From: Planococcus liqunii
GTDB taxonomy: Bacteria > Bacillota > Bacilli > Bacillales_A > Planococcaceae
Length of the DNA stretch: 64,000 bases
Assembly (NCBI RefSeq): GCF_030413595.1
Contig: NZ_CP129238.1
Coordinates: forward strand, 1,674,001 to 1,738,000
Reading direction: 5' to 3'
Shown here: positions 28,189-37,960 of the stretch, piece by piece
How positions within the stretch are numbered: position 1 is the first letter of the stretch
Layout: each line of letters opens with the position of its first letter
Translations under genes and position numbers: made by a program
Notes under the pieces: generated by a model
What the model was told of the DNA's origin: nothing
Database searches by the model: none
What the model saw: the letters and a program-made list of their open reading frames with translations, nothing else

Positions 28189-28200
28189 ACGCAATTTTTT
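28157..28200 (+). terminator. Terminator overlapping the end of the GDPD gene
   Basis: AAAAAATTGCGTCTA pairs with TAGACGCAATTTTTT. The left arm is inside the last GDPD codons; A-run and T-run make it usable from both strands, and the gene on the other side is convergent. Confidence 0.9.
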
Positions 28201-28258
28201 GTGATCGTTTATTGTAGTGAATTTCAGATTGTATCTGCCGATATTCCAATAACAGCTG

Positions 28259-28492
28259 TTACTTCTGGAATCTCTTGGCGACGGTCCCTTTTTTGCGGTC
28301 CCGGTTCAACAGGAAGCCTGCAAAAAATCCGATGCCAAGCACCACGAAAATTGTTCCTAATGTAAATTGCATCCACAACGCAGGGTAAGGTTCCAATAGT
28401 TTATTGAATAAGGTATCGCGCATCAGTTTTATGCCGTATGCAGCCATAATACCAGGAATCAGCAAAATGATAAATGCGATTAAACGTCCCAT
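28259..28492 (-). CDS. DUF2627 family small membrane protein, YqzF type
   Basis: 77 residues with two hydrophobic segments (LIAFIILLIPGIMAAYGIKL and LGTIFVVLGIGFFAGFLL) joined by a loop with FNKLLEPYPALW, then a basic tail. This matches DUF2627 as I know it, of unknown function; B. subtilis yqzF is in the same spot beside bkdR. Divergent from bkdR. Confidence 0.85.
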   Translation of the reverse strand: MGRLIAFIILLIPGIMAAYGIKLMRDTLFNKLLEPYPALWMQFTLGTIFVVLGIGFFAGFLLNRDRKKGTVAKRFQK

Positions 28493-28617
28493 GTTTCCAC
28501 TCCTTCTCTTCTATTGTTTCTAATTCCGTTTTAGTTGTCAAGAAACACATCCTCAGGTACGCTAAAGACAGGTACTGCAAAGAATTGCACAGTAAAATCA
28601 GAAAGGTATGAAGGCCA

Positions 28618-30663
28618 TTGCAAAATGTATTGATCATAGGCGGAGGAGCAGGAGGGTCTGCCATTCTCCAAATGCTGCTGGAATCAGACTATATGCGGGT
28701 ATGCGGCATTGCGGACATTCATCTGGCGGCGCCGGCCGTACAAAAAGCCAAACAATGGGGTATTCCCGTTTCAACCGATTACCGGGATTTTAATAAAGAC
28801 GATGTGCATATGGTGTTCAATGTGACAGGGAGCGATGAAGTACAGCAGCAATTGCCGCTTCATTTTCCGAAGTCCACCGTTATTATACCGGGGGGCATCG
28901 CCAATGTTCTGGTCCGCTTGATCACCGAGAAAGAGCATTTCATTTCGCTATTGAGCGAGGAAAGCCATAAGCAAAACATCATCTTCAACTCGATTGAAGA
29001 AGGCATGGTCGGCATTGACCGGAACGGCCATATCAATTTCTTGAACAAAAGCGCTTCCCGCATGCTCGAAGTCAAAGCGGAGCTTGCCATCGGGCGGCCG
29101 ATCCATGAATTCATCACGGCCAGCGAACTGCCGCACACTTATGAAAGCGGGCGTACGGAACTGAACCGGGAGCTGGTTTTGCCAAACGGCGCTAAAATTG
29201 TTTCCTCCCGTTTTCCGATGGTCGATGAACACGGCGAAACGATTGGTGCGTTTGCTGTCTTTAAAGATATTTCAGAAGTGGTGTCGCTGGCAGAACAGAT
29301 TACGGATTTGAAAGAAGTCCAGACGATGCTGCAAGCCATCATCCAATCGAGCGATGATGCTATATCGGTCGTCGATGAAAACGGCAACGGCTTGTTGGTG
29401 AATCCGGCCTATACCCGCATCACCGGCCTTCAAATGGAAGAAGTCATCGGCCAGCCGGCGTCTGCGGATATATCCGAAGGAGAAAGCATGCATTTAAAAG
29501 CGCTCCAAACGCGAAAGCCTTATCGGGGCGTCAATTTAAAGGTTGGCCCGGCAAACCGGGAAGTGATCGTCAATGTTGCGCCGATTATCGTAGACGATAA
29601 ATTGAAAGGCAGTGTCGGGGTCATCCACGATACAACCGAAATCCGCTCGCTGATGAAAGAATTGGACCGGGCAAGAAGCATTATCCGGACGCTTGAATCG
29701 AAGTATACGTTCGACGACATCGTCGGATTGAGCCCGGAAATGCAATTGAGCCTCCAGCAAGCTAAACTGGCTGCGCAGACGCTTGTAACGGTGTTATTGC
29801 GCGGCGAATCCGGGACGGGCAAAGAATTGTTCGCCCATGCCATCCACAGTGCGAGCGAGCGGAAATACAATAAATTCGTCCGGGTGAATTGTGCCGCATT
29901 GACAGAGGAATTATTGGACAGCGAATTGTTCGGCTATGAAGAAGGCGCGCTGCCCGGCATAAAAAGCGGCGAAAAAAGAGGCTTGTTCGAAGAAGCCAAT
30001 AACGGCAGTATTTTCCTGGATGAAATCGGAGAATTGTCGCCGGCGATCCAAAGCAAGTTGCTGCGTGTACTGCAAGAACACGAAACGCTCCGGATTGGCA
30101 GTACGACGCCGATTCCAGTAAATGTGCGCGTTATTGCTTCCACCAATGCCAATATGGAAAAAGCTTTGCTGGAAGGCACTTTCCGCGAAGATCTGTATTA
30201 CCGGCTAAACCGGATGCCGATTTTGATTCCGCCGCTGCGGAAACGGAAGCAGGACATTCCGAGAATCGCGGACCGGCTTTTGCTCAAGTTGAATCAGGAG
30301 TATGGACGCAACGTGGAGACAGTCACGGACAAAGCGCTGCAATTGCTGCGCCTCTACGATTGGCCGGGCAATGTAAGGGAACTCGAAAACGTCTTGAGCC
30401 GGGCGATGATTTTCATGCAGATGAACGATAAGGTCTTGACTGAAGAGCATATTCCCTTAAACATGATCAAGTCTCCGGAAGCGAAGCACGAAGTGACCTT
30501 CGAGTCATCAGTGCCGCTGCAGGAACAGCTTGATACGATTGAAAGAGGAATTCTTCAACATGCCTTAAAGCAGTTTAATGGCAACAAATCCAAAACTGCC
30601 AAGCAACTCGAGATATCATTGCGAACCCTGTATTACAAACTCGAGAAATACGGTCTGTCTTAA
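28618..30663 (+). CDS. bkdR: BkdR-like sigma-54-type activator with altered GAFTGA loop
   Basis: 681 residues, TTG start at 28618. N-terminal region resembles a nucleotide-binding fold (VLIIGGGAGGSAILQMLLES), then two PAS-like domains (about 115-225 and 235-345), an AAA+ domain with Walker A GESGTGKE (residue 396 onward) and Walker B GSIFLDEIGE, and a Fis-type HTH (KSKTAKQLEISLRTLYYKLE) at the end. The loop that normally reads GAFTGA is GALPGI at residues 443-448 (codons at 29944-29961), losing Phe, Thr and the last Ala, so the contact to sigma-54 should be impaired. Position upstream of ptb-bcd-buk-lpdV-bkdAA-bkdAB-bkdB identifies it as the operon's regulator. Confidence 0.88.
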   Translation: MQNVLIIGGGAGGSAILQMLLESDYMRVCGIADIHLAAPAVQKAKQWGIPVSTDYRDFNKDDVHMVFNVTGSDEVQQQLPLHFPKSTVIIPGGIANVLVRLITEKEHFISLLSEESHKQNIIFNSIEEGMVGIDRNGHINFLNKSASRMLEVKAELAIGRPIHEFITASELPHTYESGRTELNRELVLPNGAKIVSSRFPMVDEHGETIGAFAVFKDISEVVSLAEQITDLKEVQTMLQAIIQSSDDAISVVDENGNGLLVNPAYTRITGLQMEEVIGQPASADISEGESMHLKALQTRKPYRGVNLKVGPANREVIVNVAPIIVDDKLKGSVGVIHDTTEIRSLMKELDRARSIIRTLESKYTFDDIVGLSPEMQLSLQQAKLAAQTLVTVLLRGESGTGKELFAHAIHSASERKYNKFVRVNCAALTEELLDSELFGYEEGALPGIKSGEKRGLFEEANNGSIFLDEIGELSPAIQSKLLRVLQEHETLRIGSTTPIPVNVRVIASTNANMEKALLEGTFREDLYYRLNRMPILIPPLRKRKQDIPRIADRLLLKLNQEYGRNVETVTDKALQLLRLYDWPGNVRELENVLSRAMIFMQMNDKVLTEEHIPLNMIKSPEAKHEVTFESSVPLQEQLDTIERGILQHALKQFNGNKSKTAKQLEISLRTLYYKLEKYGLS

Positions 30664-30668
30664 GCCAT

Positions 30669-30710
30669 TTGCAAATTCTTGCAGGGTTTTGCAAGAATTT
30701 GCAAGGTTTT
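30669..30710 (+). terminator. 15-bp perfect inverted repeat with T-run after bkdR
   Basis: TTGCAAATTCTTGCA (30669-30683) and TGCAAGAATTTGCAA (30690-30704) are perfect reverse complements around GGGTTT, then GGTTTTTT. It can act as bkdR terminator. It lies in the bkdR-ptb gap, where an activator-binding site would also be expected, so an operator role is an alternative. Confidence 0.7.
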
Positions 30711-30796
30711 TTAGTTAATAATGGCAATAAAGCGCTTACAACCCTTATATTCCGTGCTTTTTTCTGTTTTAATTAGAAAGGAATGAGGTGTTGAAA

Positions 30797-31705
30797 GTGG
30801 TTACATTAACTCAATTAATGGATGAAATTTCTGTGGAAGCAGAACATACCGTAGCAGTCGCCGCAGCAGCAGACTTTGAAGTGCTTAAAGCTGTCAGTGT
30901 GGCAGTGGAACGGAAATTTGCGGATTTCCGGCTGTATGATGATGAAGCCAAATTGAAGAAAATGATCCATACCGACTTTCCCCATCTGATTGATCATCCG
31001 AAAATTAAGGTCTATCACGCTGCAGGGGCTGACCAGGCAGCTGAACAAGCGGTTAAATCGGTGTACATAAACGATTCAAACGTGCTGATGAAAGGCCAGA
31101 TCCCAACCGCCATTCTGATGAAGGCGGTGTTAAACCGGGATTTCGGCTTGAGGACAGGAAATATCTTGTCACATGTGGCTGCTTTTGAAATTCCCGGTTA
31201 TGACCGCTTGCTGTTTATCACCGATGCCGGAATGAATATCAATCCGGATCTGCAGCGAAAAGCTCAAATCATACAAAACGCCGTTCAGGTTGCACAATCC
31301 GTCGGCGTCACCAAGCCGATTGTAGCGCCGCTTGCTGCGATAGAAGTCATCAATTCGGCAATGCCTGCTACACTTGATGCAGCGGCACTGGCTGCAATGA
31401 ACAGGCGTGGCCAAATAACCGATTGCGTCGTCGATGGGCCGCTTGCCCTCGACAATGCCATTTCGATCAATGCGGCAAAACATAAAGGGATTTCCGGCGA
31501 TACCGCCGGAAATGCAGATATCCTGCTTGTCCCGAATATCGAGTCCGGCAATATCCTATACAAATCATTGGTGTATTTTTCAAAAGCGAAAGTCGGCGGG
31601 CTGATTGCGGGGGCCAAAGCGCCCATTGTCTTAACTTCACGCGCCGACAGTGCCGAAAGCAAACTGTATTCGCTTGCATTGGCACTTCGCTCGTCCAACA
31701 TTTAA
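30797..31705 (+). CDS. ptb: Phosphate butyryltransferase
   Basis: Converts branched acyl-CoA (or butyryl-CoA) and phosphate to acyl phosphate. 302 residues from GTG 30797, which has GAGG at 30785-30788 eight nt upstream; GTG 30788 (305 residues) is an alternative using AAAGG at 30777-30781. Family segments: VLMKGQIPTAILMKAVLNR, ILSHVAAFEIPGYDRLLFITDAGMN split, VDGPLALDNAIS, GNADILLVPNIESGNILYKSL, and TSRADSAESKLYSLALAL. First structural gene of the bkd operon. Confidence 0.94.
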   Translation: MVTLTQLMDEISVEAEHTVAVAAAADFEVLKAVSVAVERKFADFRLYDDEAKLKKMIHTDFPHLIDHPKIKVYHAAGADQAAEQAVKSVYINDSNVLMKGQIPTAILMKAVLNRDFGLRTGNILSHVAAFEIPGYDRLLFITDAGMNINPDLQRKAQIIQNAVQVAQSVGVTKPIVAPLAAIEVINSAMPATLDAAALAAMNRRGQITDCVVDGPLALDNAISINAAKHKGISGDTAGNADILLVPNIESGNILYKSLVYFSKAKVGGLIAGAKAPIVLTSRADSAESKLYSLALALRSSNI

Positions 31706-31729
31706 CGAACATACTAGGAGGAACTAACA

Positions 31730-32824
31730 ATGGCTATTTTTGACAAAATGGAACAACACGATTATGAGCAATTGGTTTTCTGCCAAGACAAAACTTCAGG
31801 ACTTAAAGCAATTATCTGCATCCACGATACAACTCTTGGGCCAGCACTAGGCGGCACGCGCATGTGGAACTATGCAACAGAAGAAGAAGCGATTGAAGAT
31901 GCGATCCGTTTGGGGCGCGGCATGACTTACAAAAATGCGGCAGCCGGCTTAAACCTTGGCGGCGGCAAAACCGTTATCATCGGAGATCCGTTGAAAGACA
32001 AAAACGAAGAGATGTTCCGCGCTTTCGGCCGCTTTGTCCAAGGCTTGAACGGCCGTTACATCACAGCTGAAGACGTAGGCACTACAGTTGCTGACATGGA
32101 CTTGATCCGTGAAGAAACTGATTTTGTCACTGGCGTTTCGCCGGCATTCGGTTCTTCAGGAAATCCATCTCCGGTAACAGCTTACGGCGTCTATAAAGGA
32201 ATGAAAGCTGGCGCTTTGGAAGCATTCGGCGACGATTCACTTGAAGGCAAAACAGTAACAGTTCAAGGCGTCGGGAACGTAGCTTACACACTTTGCAAAC
32301 ACCTTCACGAAGAAGGCGCAAAATTAATCGTATCAGACATTAACGAAGAAGCTGTCCAGCGCGCAGTAAATGATTTCGGTGCTGTAGCTGTAGCACCAAA
32401 TGATATCTACTCACAAGAAGCTGACATTTTTGCACCATGCGCAATGGGCGCCATTATCAACGACGACACAATTCCTCAACTAAAAGTGAAATTGGTAGCT
32501 GGTTCTGCCAACAACCAGTTGAAAGAAGAACGCCACGGCGACGAATTGGAAGCACGCGGCATCGTCTACACACCTGACTTCGTCATCAACTCAGGCGGCG
32601 TAATTAACGTGGCTGACGAATTATACGGATACAACGAAGAACGTGCATTGAAACGCGTCGGCACAATCTACGACAGCATTTCAAAAATCTTTGAAATCTC
32701 AAAACGCGACGGAATCCCAAGCTACAAAGCAGCAGACCGTTTGGCTGAAGAACGCATCGAACGCGTTGCCAAATCAAGAAGCTCATTCCTGCGCAACGAA
32801 CACAACATCATCAGCAGAAGATAG
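31730..32824 (+). CDS. bcd: Leucine dehydrogenase (branched-chain amino acid dehydrogenase)
   Basis: NAD-dependent deamination of Leu, Val and Ile to branched 2-oxoacids, the substrates of the Bkd complex. 364 residues. [32 protein letters not shown] with the catalytic Lys, the NAD-binding [13 protein letters not shown] and [18 protein letters not shown] and [11 protein letters not shown]. Codon use looks biased toward fewer rare codons than in its neighbours, suggesting high expression. Followed by the first repeat array rather than directly by buk. Confidence 0.96.
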   Translation: MAIFDKMEQHDYEQLVFCQDKTSGLKAIICIHDTTLGPALGGTRMWNYATEEEAIEDAIRLGRGMTYKNAAAGLNLGGGKTVIIGDPLKDKNEEMFRAFGRFVQGLNGRYITAEDVGTTVADMDLIREETDFVTGVSPAFGSSGNPSPVTAYGVYKGMKAGALEAFGDDSLEGKTVTVQGVGNVAYTLCKHLHEEGAKLIVSDINEEAVQRAVNDFGAVAVAPNDIYSQEADIFAPCAMGAIINDDTIPQLKVKLVAGSANNQLKEERHGDELEARGIVYTPDFVINSGGVINVADELYGYNEERALKRVGTIYDSISKIFEISKRDGIPSYKAADRLAEERIERVAKSRSSFLRNEHNIISRR

Positions 32825-32827
32825 TCT

Positions 32828-33330
32828 AGAAAAGCGGAGTCGCCTGTCCAGTCCCGACAGGCGCTGGAGGGCTTGAAGGGAATGGCGTACCTTTGCCATT
32901 GCCGGCAAGACCGAAGCGACCCGAGGGACTAGGCGACGGAGCTGGACAACACGAAAAGCGGAAGCGCCTGTTCAGCTCCGACAGGCTTAAGGCAGAACAC
33001 ACAGGAAATCCTGATTTCCGTAGTGGGCTGACTTAAGTCCCCGAGGAGCTAGGCGCTGCAGCTAGACAAGAAAAGCGGAAGCGCCTGTTCAACTCTGAAA
33101 GGCATAAGCCAGACCAGCGAAGTGGCGCTTTTTGCCACACAGCTGGGCTGGCTTATGACCCGAAGAGCTAGGCGCTGCAGCTAGACAAGAAAAGCGGAAA
33201 GAGCCGTTCAGCTTCGAAAGGCATAAGACAATTCGGCGAAGCGGCGCTCTTTGCCGCACAGCCGGAGTGGCTTATGACCCGAGAAGCTGGCTCTTGCAGC
33301 TGGACAAGAAAAGCGGAGTCGCCTCAAAAA
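32828..33330 (+). repeat. Tandem array of four structured repeats plus a fragment, between bcd and buk
   Basis: Units at 32828-32949, 32953-33069, 33070-33188 and 33189-33307, each about 117-122 nt, then a truncated start at 33308-33330. Each begins GAAAAGCGGA and ends GCAGCTAGACAA or similar. Nested arms pair: outer GTCGCC/GGCGAC, AGCGCC/GGCGCT, AGAGCC/GGCTCT; middle AGTCCC/GGGACT, AGCTCC/GGAGCT, AGCTTC/GAAGCT; inner CATAAG/CTTATG; the apical part varies. The changes are compensatory, so the folded form is conserved. No protein-coding frame is supported. The remaining 33331-33420 carries only the buk leader and its AACGGAGGG site. Confidence 0.88.
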
Positions 33331-33420
33331 CAGGCATTCCGCTCAACATAAAAGAAAGCAGAAAGAGCCGGGAAACTGGCTTTTTCCGCTGAAAATGGAA
33401 AAAAGAACGGAGGGTTCGCT

Positions 33421-34509
33421 GTGCAAGAACAGCTGCATCGTATTTTGGTCATCAACCCGGGTTCCACATCGACTAAGATCGGCGTTTTTGACAACGAAAT
33501 CCTGATCATGGAACGGACGATTCACCATTCGGCCGAGGCTTTGGCTGAATTTCCGACGATTCCTGACCAATACCGTTTTCGGACACAAACCATCCTGGAA
33601 ACGCTGGATGAAGAAGGGATGAATGTTTCCAACCTTTCCGCAGTCTGCGGAAGAGGCGGATTGCTGCATCCCATCGAAGGCGGAACGTATAAAGTCAACA
33701 AAACCATGCTTAAAGATCTGCGTAAAGGGATATTGGGCCAGCACGCCTCCAATCTCGGCGGCATTATCGCCTATGAAATTGCGGAAGGATTGAATATCCC
33801 TTCGTTTATCGTAGATCCTGTCGTAGTAGATGAACTTGACCCGATTGCCCGGATTTCGGGTTTCTCATTAATCGAACGAAAATCAATCTTCCATGCGTTG
33901 AACCATAAAGCGGTAGCCCGGCGATATGCCAAAGAAAAAGGACGGGCCTATAAAGATATGCGGCTGATTGTTGCCCATATGGGCGGCGGCATCACGGTCG
34001 GCGTTCACCTGAACGGGCGGGTCGTAGAAGTGAACAATGGACTTCATGGAGATGGCCCATTCAGCCCCGAACGGGCTGGAACAGTCCCGGCCGGCGATTT
34101 GGTGGAGCTGTGCTATTCAGGCAAGTACAGCCGGCAGGAAATCATGAAAATGCTCATCCGGCAAGGCGGCCTCGCGGGTTATTTGGGCACTACCGATACC
34201 GTGAAAGTGGAAAAACGCATTCAAAAAGGTGATGGACCAGCCCAAAGCATCTATGAAGCGATGGTTTACCAGGTGGCACGGGAAATCGGATCGGCCAGTA
34301 CGGTCTTAAGCGGCAAAATAGACGCCATCATTTTGACTGGCCGTTTGGCTTATGGCAAGGAATTTACTGCTTCGATTTCCGAACGCGTCAACTGGATTGC
34401 CGATGTGCTAGTCATGCCCGGCGAAAACGAGCTCCAGGCTTTGGCTGAAGGAGCCGTTCGGGTACTGAACAAAGAAGAAAAAGTGAAAACGTATACAGCA
34501 GGAAAATGA
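33421..34509 (+). CDS. buk: Butyrate kinase / branched-chain fatty acid kinase
   Basis: Makes ATP and free acid from the acyl phosphate produced by Ptb. GTG start at 33421 with CGGAGGG upstream; 362 residues. ASKHA-fold motifs: [57 protein letters not shown] and [13 protein letters not shown]. Length and order match family members. Confidence 0.95.
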   Translation: MQEQLHRILVINPGSTSTKIGVFDNEILIMERTIHHSAEALAEFPTIPDQYRFRTQTILETLDEEGMNVSNLSAVCGRGGLLHPIEGGTYKVNKTMLKDLRKGILGQHASNLGGIIAYEIAEGLNIPSFIVDPVVVDELDPIARISGFSLIERKSIFHALNHKAVARRYAKEKGRAYKDMRLIVAHMGGGITVGVHLNGRVVEVNNGLHGDGPFSPERAGTVPAGDLVELCYSGKYSRQEIMKMLIRQGGLAGYLGTTDTVKVEKRIQKGDGPAQSIYEAMVYQVAREIGSASTVLSGKIDAIILTGRLAYGKEFTASISERVNWIADVLVMPGENELQALAEGAVRVLNKEEKVKTYTAGK

Positions 34510-34530
34510 TCAATAAGGAGGTCGTCTTTA

Positions 34531-35958
34531 ATGGCACAAAATTATGATGTAGTCATCCTTGGCGGCGGAACCGGCGGCTATGTAGCGGCTATCCGTTCTG
34601 CCCAGCTCGGCTTGAAAACGGCAATCGTCGAAAAAGGAAATCTTGGCGGCACATGCCTCCATAAAGGATGCATTCCAAGCAAAGCGCTGCTGCGCAGCGC
34701 AGAAGTGTATTCAACGACGAAAAACCACGCAGCTGATTTCGGTGTGAATACCGGAGAAGTCTCCCTGGATTTTTCACGTGTACAGCAGCGTAAGCAAGGA
34801 ATTGTGGACCAATTGCACGCAGGTGTCCAAGGTTTGATGAAAAAAGGCAAAATCGATGTTTACGAAGGAATCGGCCGCATTTTGGGGCCGTCCATCTTTT
34901 CGCCGAATGCCGGTACGGTTTCCGTGGAAATGGCAAATGGCGAAGAAAACGAAATGCTGATACCGCATAACGTCATCATTGCGACAGGTTCGCGCCCCCG
35001 CACACTGCCTGGCTTGACGATTGACGGCCAGTTTGTCATGAGTTCTGACGAAGCGCTTCAAATGGAAGAACTTCCGAAGTCGATTTTGATTGTCGGCGGC
35101 GGCGTTATTGGCATCGAATGGGCTTCCATGCTCAACGATTTTGGCGTTGATGTAACGGTCATCGAATACGCAGACCGCATCATTCCAACAGAAGACAAAG
35201 ACATTTCCAAAGAAATGCAGAAATTGTTAACGAAAAAAGGCATCAAATTTGCGACGAGCGCCAAAGTTTTGGCGGATACTCTTCAAACCGGCGATAACGG
35301 CGTAACCATTCAAGCGGAGCTGAAAGCCGGCAACGAAACTTTCAGTGCTGAAAAAATGCTGGTATCGGTCGGGCGCCAGGCAAATGTTGAAAACATCGGC
35401 TTGGAAAACACCGACATCATTGTTGAAAAAGGCTTTATTCAAGTAAAAGACACGTTCCAGACGAAAGAATCCCATATTTATGCCATCGGCGATGTCATCG
35501 GCGGATTGCAATTGGCGCACGTTGCGTCGCATGAAGGAATTACGGCAGTCGAGCATATTAAAGGCAATAAGCCGCATGCCATCAATTACGATTTGGTTTC
35601 GCGCTGCATTTATTCAAGCCCGGAAGCGTCAAGCGTCGGCATTACGGAGCAGCAGGCAAAAGACAAAGGCTTTGATGTCAAAGTAGGCAAGTTCTCGTTC
35701 AAAGCGATCGGCAAAGCGCTTGTATACGGAGAATCTGACGGTTTTGTCAAAATCATCGCAGATAAAGCGACAAACGATATTCTCGGGGTCCATATGATTG
35801 GGCCGCATGTGACGGATATGATTTCAGAAGCAGGCCTTGCCATGGTTCTGGATGCGACGCCTTGGGAAATCGCCGATACGATCCATCCGCATCCGACACT
35901 TTCCGAAGTGATGGGCGAAGCGGCTCTGGCTGTAGACGGCAAAGCGATTCATAGTTAA
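34531..35958 (+). CDS. lpdV: Dihydrolipoyl dehydrogenase, E3 of the Bkd complex
   Basis: FAD enzyme that reoxidises lipoamide of BkdB. 475 residues. FAD site VVILGGGTGGYVAAIRSAQLG, redox disulfide GGTCLHKGCIPSKALL, NAD site ILIVGGGVIGIEWASMLNDFG, IYAIGDVIGG, and C-terminal HPHPTLSEVMGEA with the catalytic His-Glu pair. Ribosome-binding site AAGGAGG before ATG. Confidence 0.96.
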   Translation: MAQNYDVVILGGGTGGYVAAIRSAQLGLKTAIVEKGNLGGTCLHKGCIPSKALLRSAEVYSTTKNHAADFGVNTGEVSLDFSRVQQRKQGIVDQLHAGVQGLMKKGKIDVYEGIGRILGPSIFSPNAGTVSVEMANGEENEMLIPHNVIIATGSRPRTLPGLTIDGQFVMSSDEALQMEELPKSILIVGGGVIGIEWASMLNDFGVDVTVIEYADRIIPTEDKDISKEMQKLLTKKGIKFATSAKVLADTLQTGDNGVTIQAELKAGNETFSAEKMLVSVGRQANVENIGLENTDIIVEKGFIQVKDTFQTKESHIYAIGDVIGGLQLAHVASHEGITAVEHIKGNKPHAINYDLVSRCIYSSPEASSVGITEQQAKDKGFDVKVGKFSFKAIGKALVYGESDGFVKIIADKATNDILGVHMIGPHVTDMISEAGLAMVLDATPWEIADTIHPHPTLSEVMGEAALAVDGKAIHS

Positions 35959-35971
35959 AGGAGGAATTTCA

Positions 35972-36973
35972 ATGGTTACAAAACACGAAGAAGTTGGATT
36001 GACCAGCGAAGATTTGCTGAAAATTTACGAAACGATGCTGACGGCACGCCGCGTCGATGAGCGCATGTGGCTCCTCAACCGTGCAGGAAAAATCCCATTT
36101 GTTATTTCTTGCCAAGGGCAGGAAGCTGCACAAGTTGGCGCTGCTTATGCACTGGACAACACAAAAGATTATGTCGCTCCTTATTACCGCGACCTTGGCG
36201 TAGTCCTTCATTTCGGCATGACGCCAAAAGATTTGATGCTGTCGGCGTTTGCCAAAGCTGAAGATCCAAACTCAGGCGGCCGCCAAATGCCAGGGCATTT
36301 CGGCCAGAAGAAAAACCGCATTTTGACGGGTTCTTCGCCGGTTACAACACAGCTGCCTCACGCAGTCGGTGTGGCTCTTGCTGGGAAAATGAAGAAACAG
36401 GATTTCATTACATTCAACACATTGGGTGAAGGTTCATCCAACCAAGGCGATTTCCATGAAGGCTTGAACTTTGCAGGCGTACATAAATTGCCGGTCATCA
36501 CAATGGTTGAAAACAACAAATACGCAATTTCCGTTCCATTTGACCGCCAAGTGGCGAGCAAAAACGTTTCGGACCGGGCCATCGGATACGGTATGCCAGG
36601 GGTGACGATTGATGGGAACGATCCGATTGAAGTCTACAAACACGTAAAAGAAGCAGCTGACCGCGCACGCCGCGGCGAAGGGCCGAGCCTGATTGAGACG
36701 GTTTCCGAACGGATGACCGCCCACTCATCAGACGATGACCACCGCCAGTACCGTTCGGCTGATGAATTAGCAGCGCAAAAAGAAAAAGACCCGATCTTGA
36801 CTTTCGGCGCTTACTTGAAAGAACACAACATCATGGATGATCAGCTTGAAAAAGAAATTAATGACCGCATCATGGCGATTGTCAATGAAGCGACCGACTA
36901 TGCGGAAAATGCAGCATATGCCGAACCGGAACATGCCTTAAAATACGTCTACGCTGAAGGAGGAAACGAATAA
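35972..36973 (+). CDS. bkdAA: Branched-chain 2-oxoacid dehydrogenase E1 alpha
   Basis: TPP-dependent decarboxylase alpha subunit, 333 residues. AYALDNTKDYVAPYYRDLG, MPGHFG, TPP motif GEGSSNQGDFHEGLNFAGVH with ENNKYAIS, and the phosphorylation-loop-like SERMTAHSSDDDHRQYR. Overlaps bkdAB by one base, so the two subunits are translationally linked. Confidence 0.96.
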   Translation: MVTKHEEVGLTSEDLLKIYETMLTARRVDERMWLLNRAGKIPFVISCQGQEAAQVGAAYALDNTKDYVAPYYRDLGVVLHFGMTPKDLMLSAFAKAEDPNSGGRQMPGHFGQKKNRILTGSSPVTTQLPHAVGVALAGKMKKQDFITFNTLGEGSSNQGDFHEGLNFAGVHKLPVITMVENNKYAISVPFDRQVASKNVSDRAIGYGMPGVTIDGNDPIEVYKHVKEAADRARRGEGPSLIETVSERMTAHSSDDDHRQYRSADELAAQKEKDPILTFGAYLKEHNIMDDQLEKEINDRIMAIVNEATDYAENAAYAEPEHALKYVYAEGGNE

Positions 36974-37956
36974 TGGCAGTTATGAACTATATTGACGCCA
37001 TCACGCTTGCCATGAAAGAAGAGATGGAACGTGACGAAAACGTTTTTGTTCTTGGAGAAGACGTTGGTAAAAAAGGCGGCGTATTTAAAGCGACACAAGG
37101 GTTGTACGACCAATTCGGAGAAGACCGCGTAGTGGATACGCCGCTTGCTGAATCTGCAATTGCGGGCGTCGGCATCGGTGCAGCCATGTACGGTTTGCGC
37201 CCGATTGCGGAATTCCAGTTTGCGGACTTTATCATGCCTGCCGTTAACCAGATCATTTCGGAAGCTTCGCGCATCCGTTACCGTTCAAACAACGACTGGT
37301 CCTGTCCGATCGTTTTCCGTGCACCATTCGGGGGCGGCGTCCACGGTGCGTTATACCATTCCCAATCAGTGGAAGCGGTATTCGCCAACCAGCCTGGGCT
37401 TAAAATCGTTATTCCATCCACTCCTTACGACGCAAAAGGTCTTTTAAAAGCGGCTATCCGCGACGAAGATCCGGTCATGTTTTTCGAACATAAACGCGCT
37501 TACCGCCTGATCAAAGGCGAAGTGCCGGAAGAAGATTACACCATCGAAATCGGCAAAGCGGACGTCAAACGCGAAGGCGACGACATTACCGTCATCACGT
37601 ACGGACTGGCTGTGCATTTCGCCCTTCAAGCGGCAGAACGCCTTGCTGAAGACGGCATTTCAGCGCACGTTCTGGATCTTCGCACAATTTATCCATTGGA
37701 TAAAGAAGCGATCATCGAAGCGGCCAAGAAAACGGGCAAAGTCCTTCTGGTGACAGAAGACAACAAAGAAGGAAGCATCATCGGCGAAGTGGCAGCGATC
37801 ATCGCTGAAAACTGCCTGTTCGACCTGGACGCCCCGATCCGCCGTTTGGCTGGACCGGACGTTCCGGCAATGGCTTACGCTCCGACCATGGAAAAATACT
37901 TCATGATCAACCCGGACAAAGTAGAAAAAGCAATGCGGGAACTAGCGGAGTTTTAA
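36973..37956 (+). CDS. bkdAB: Branched-chain 2-oxoacid dehydrogenase E1 beta
   Basis: E1 beta subunit, 327 residues, forming the alpha2-beta2 E1 with BkdAA. Conserved MNYIDAITLAMKEEMERDENV, LGEDVGKKGGVFKATQGL, DTPLAESAIAGVGIGAAMYG, and HDLRTIYPLD-like sequence VLDLRTIYPLDKEAI. The second repeat array begins 4 nt after its stop, before bkdB. Confidence 0.96.
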   Translation: MAVMNYIDAITLAMKEEMERDENVFVLGEDVGKKGGVFKATQGLYDQFGEDRVVDTPLAESAIAGVGIGAAMYGLRPIAEFQFADFIMPAVNQIISEASRIRYRSNNDWSCPIVFRAPFGGGVHGALYHSQSVEAVFANQPGLKIVIPSTPYDAKGLLKAAIRDEDPVMFFEHKRAYRLIKGEVPEEDYTIEIGKADVKREGDDITVITYGLAVHFALQAAERLAEDGISAHVLDLRTIYPLDKEAIIEAAKKTGKVLLVTEDNKEGSIIGEVAAIIAENCLFDLDAPIRRLAGPDVPAMAYAPTMEKYFMINPDKVEKAMRELAEF

Positions 37957-37960
37957 GATA

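Noticed and set aside
32828..33330. CRISPR array.
   Set aside because: Units are about 120 nt of nested palindrome without unique spacers, and no cas genes are present.
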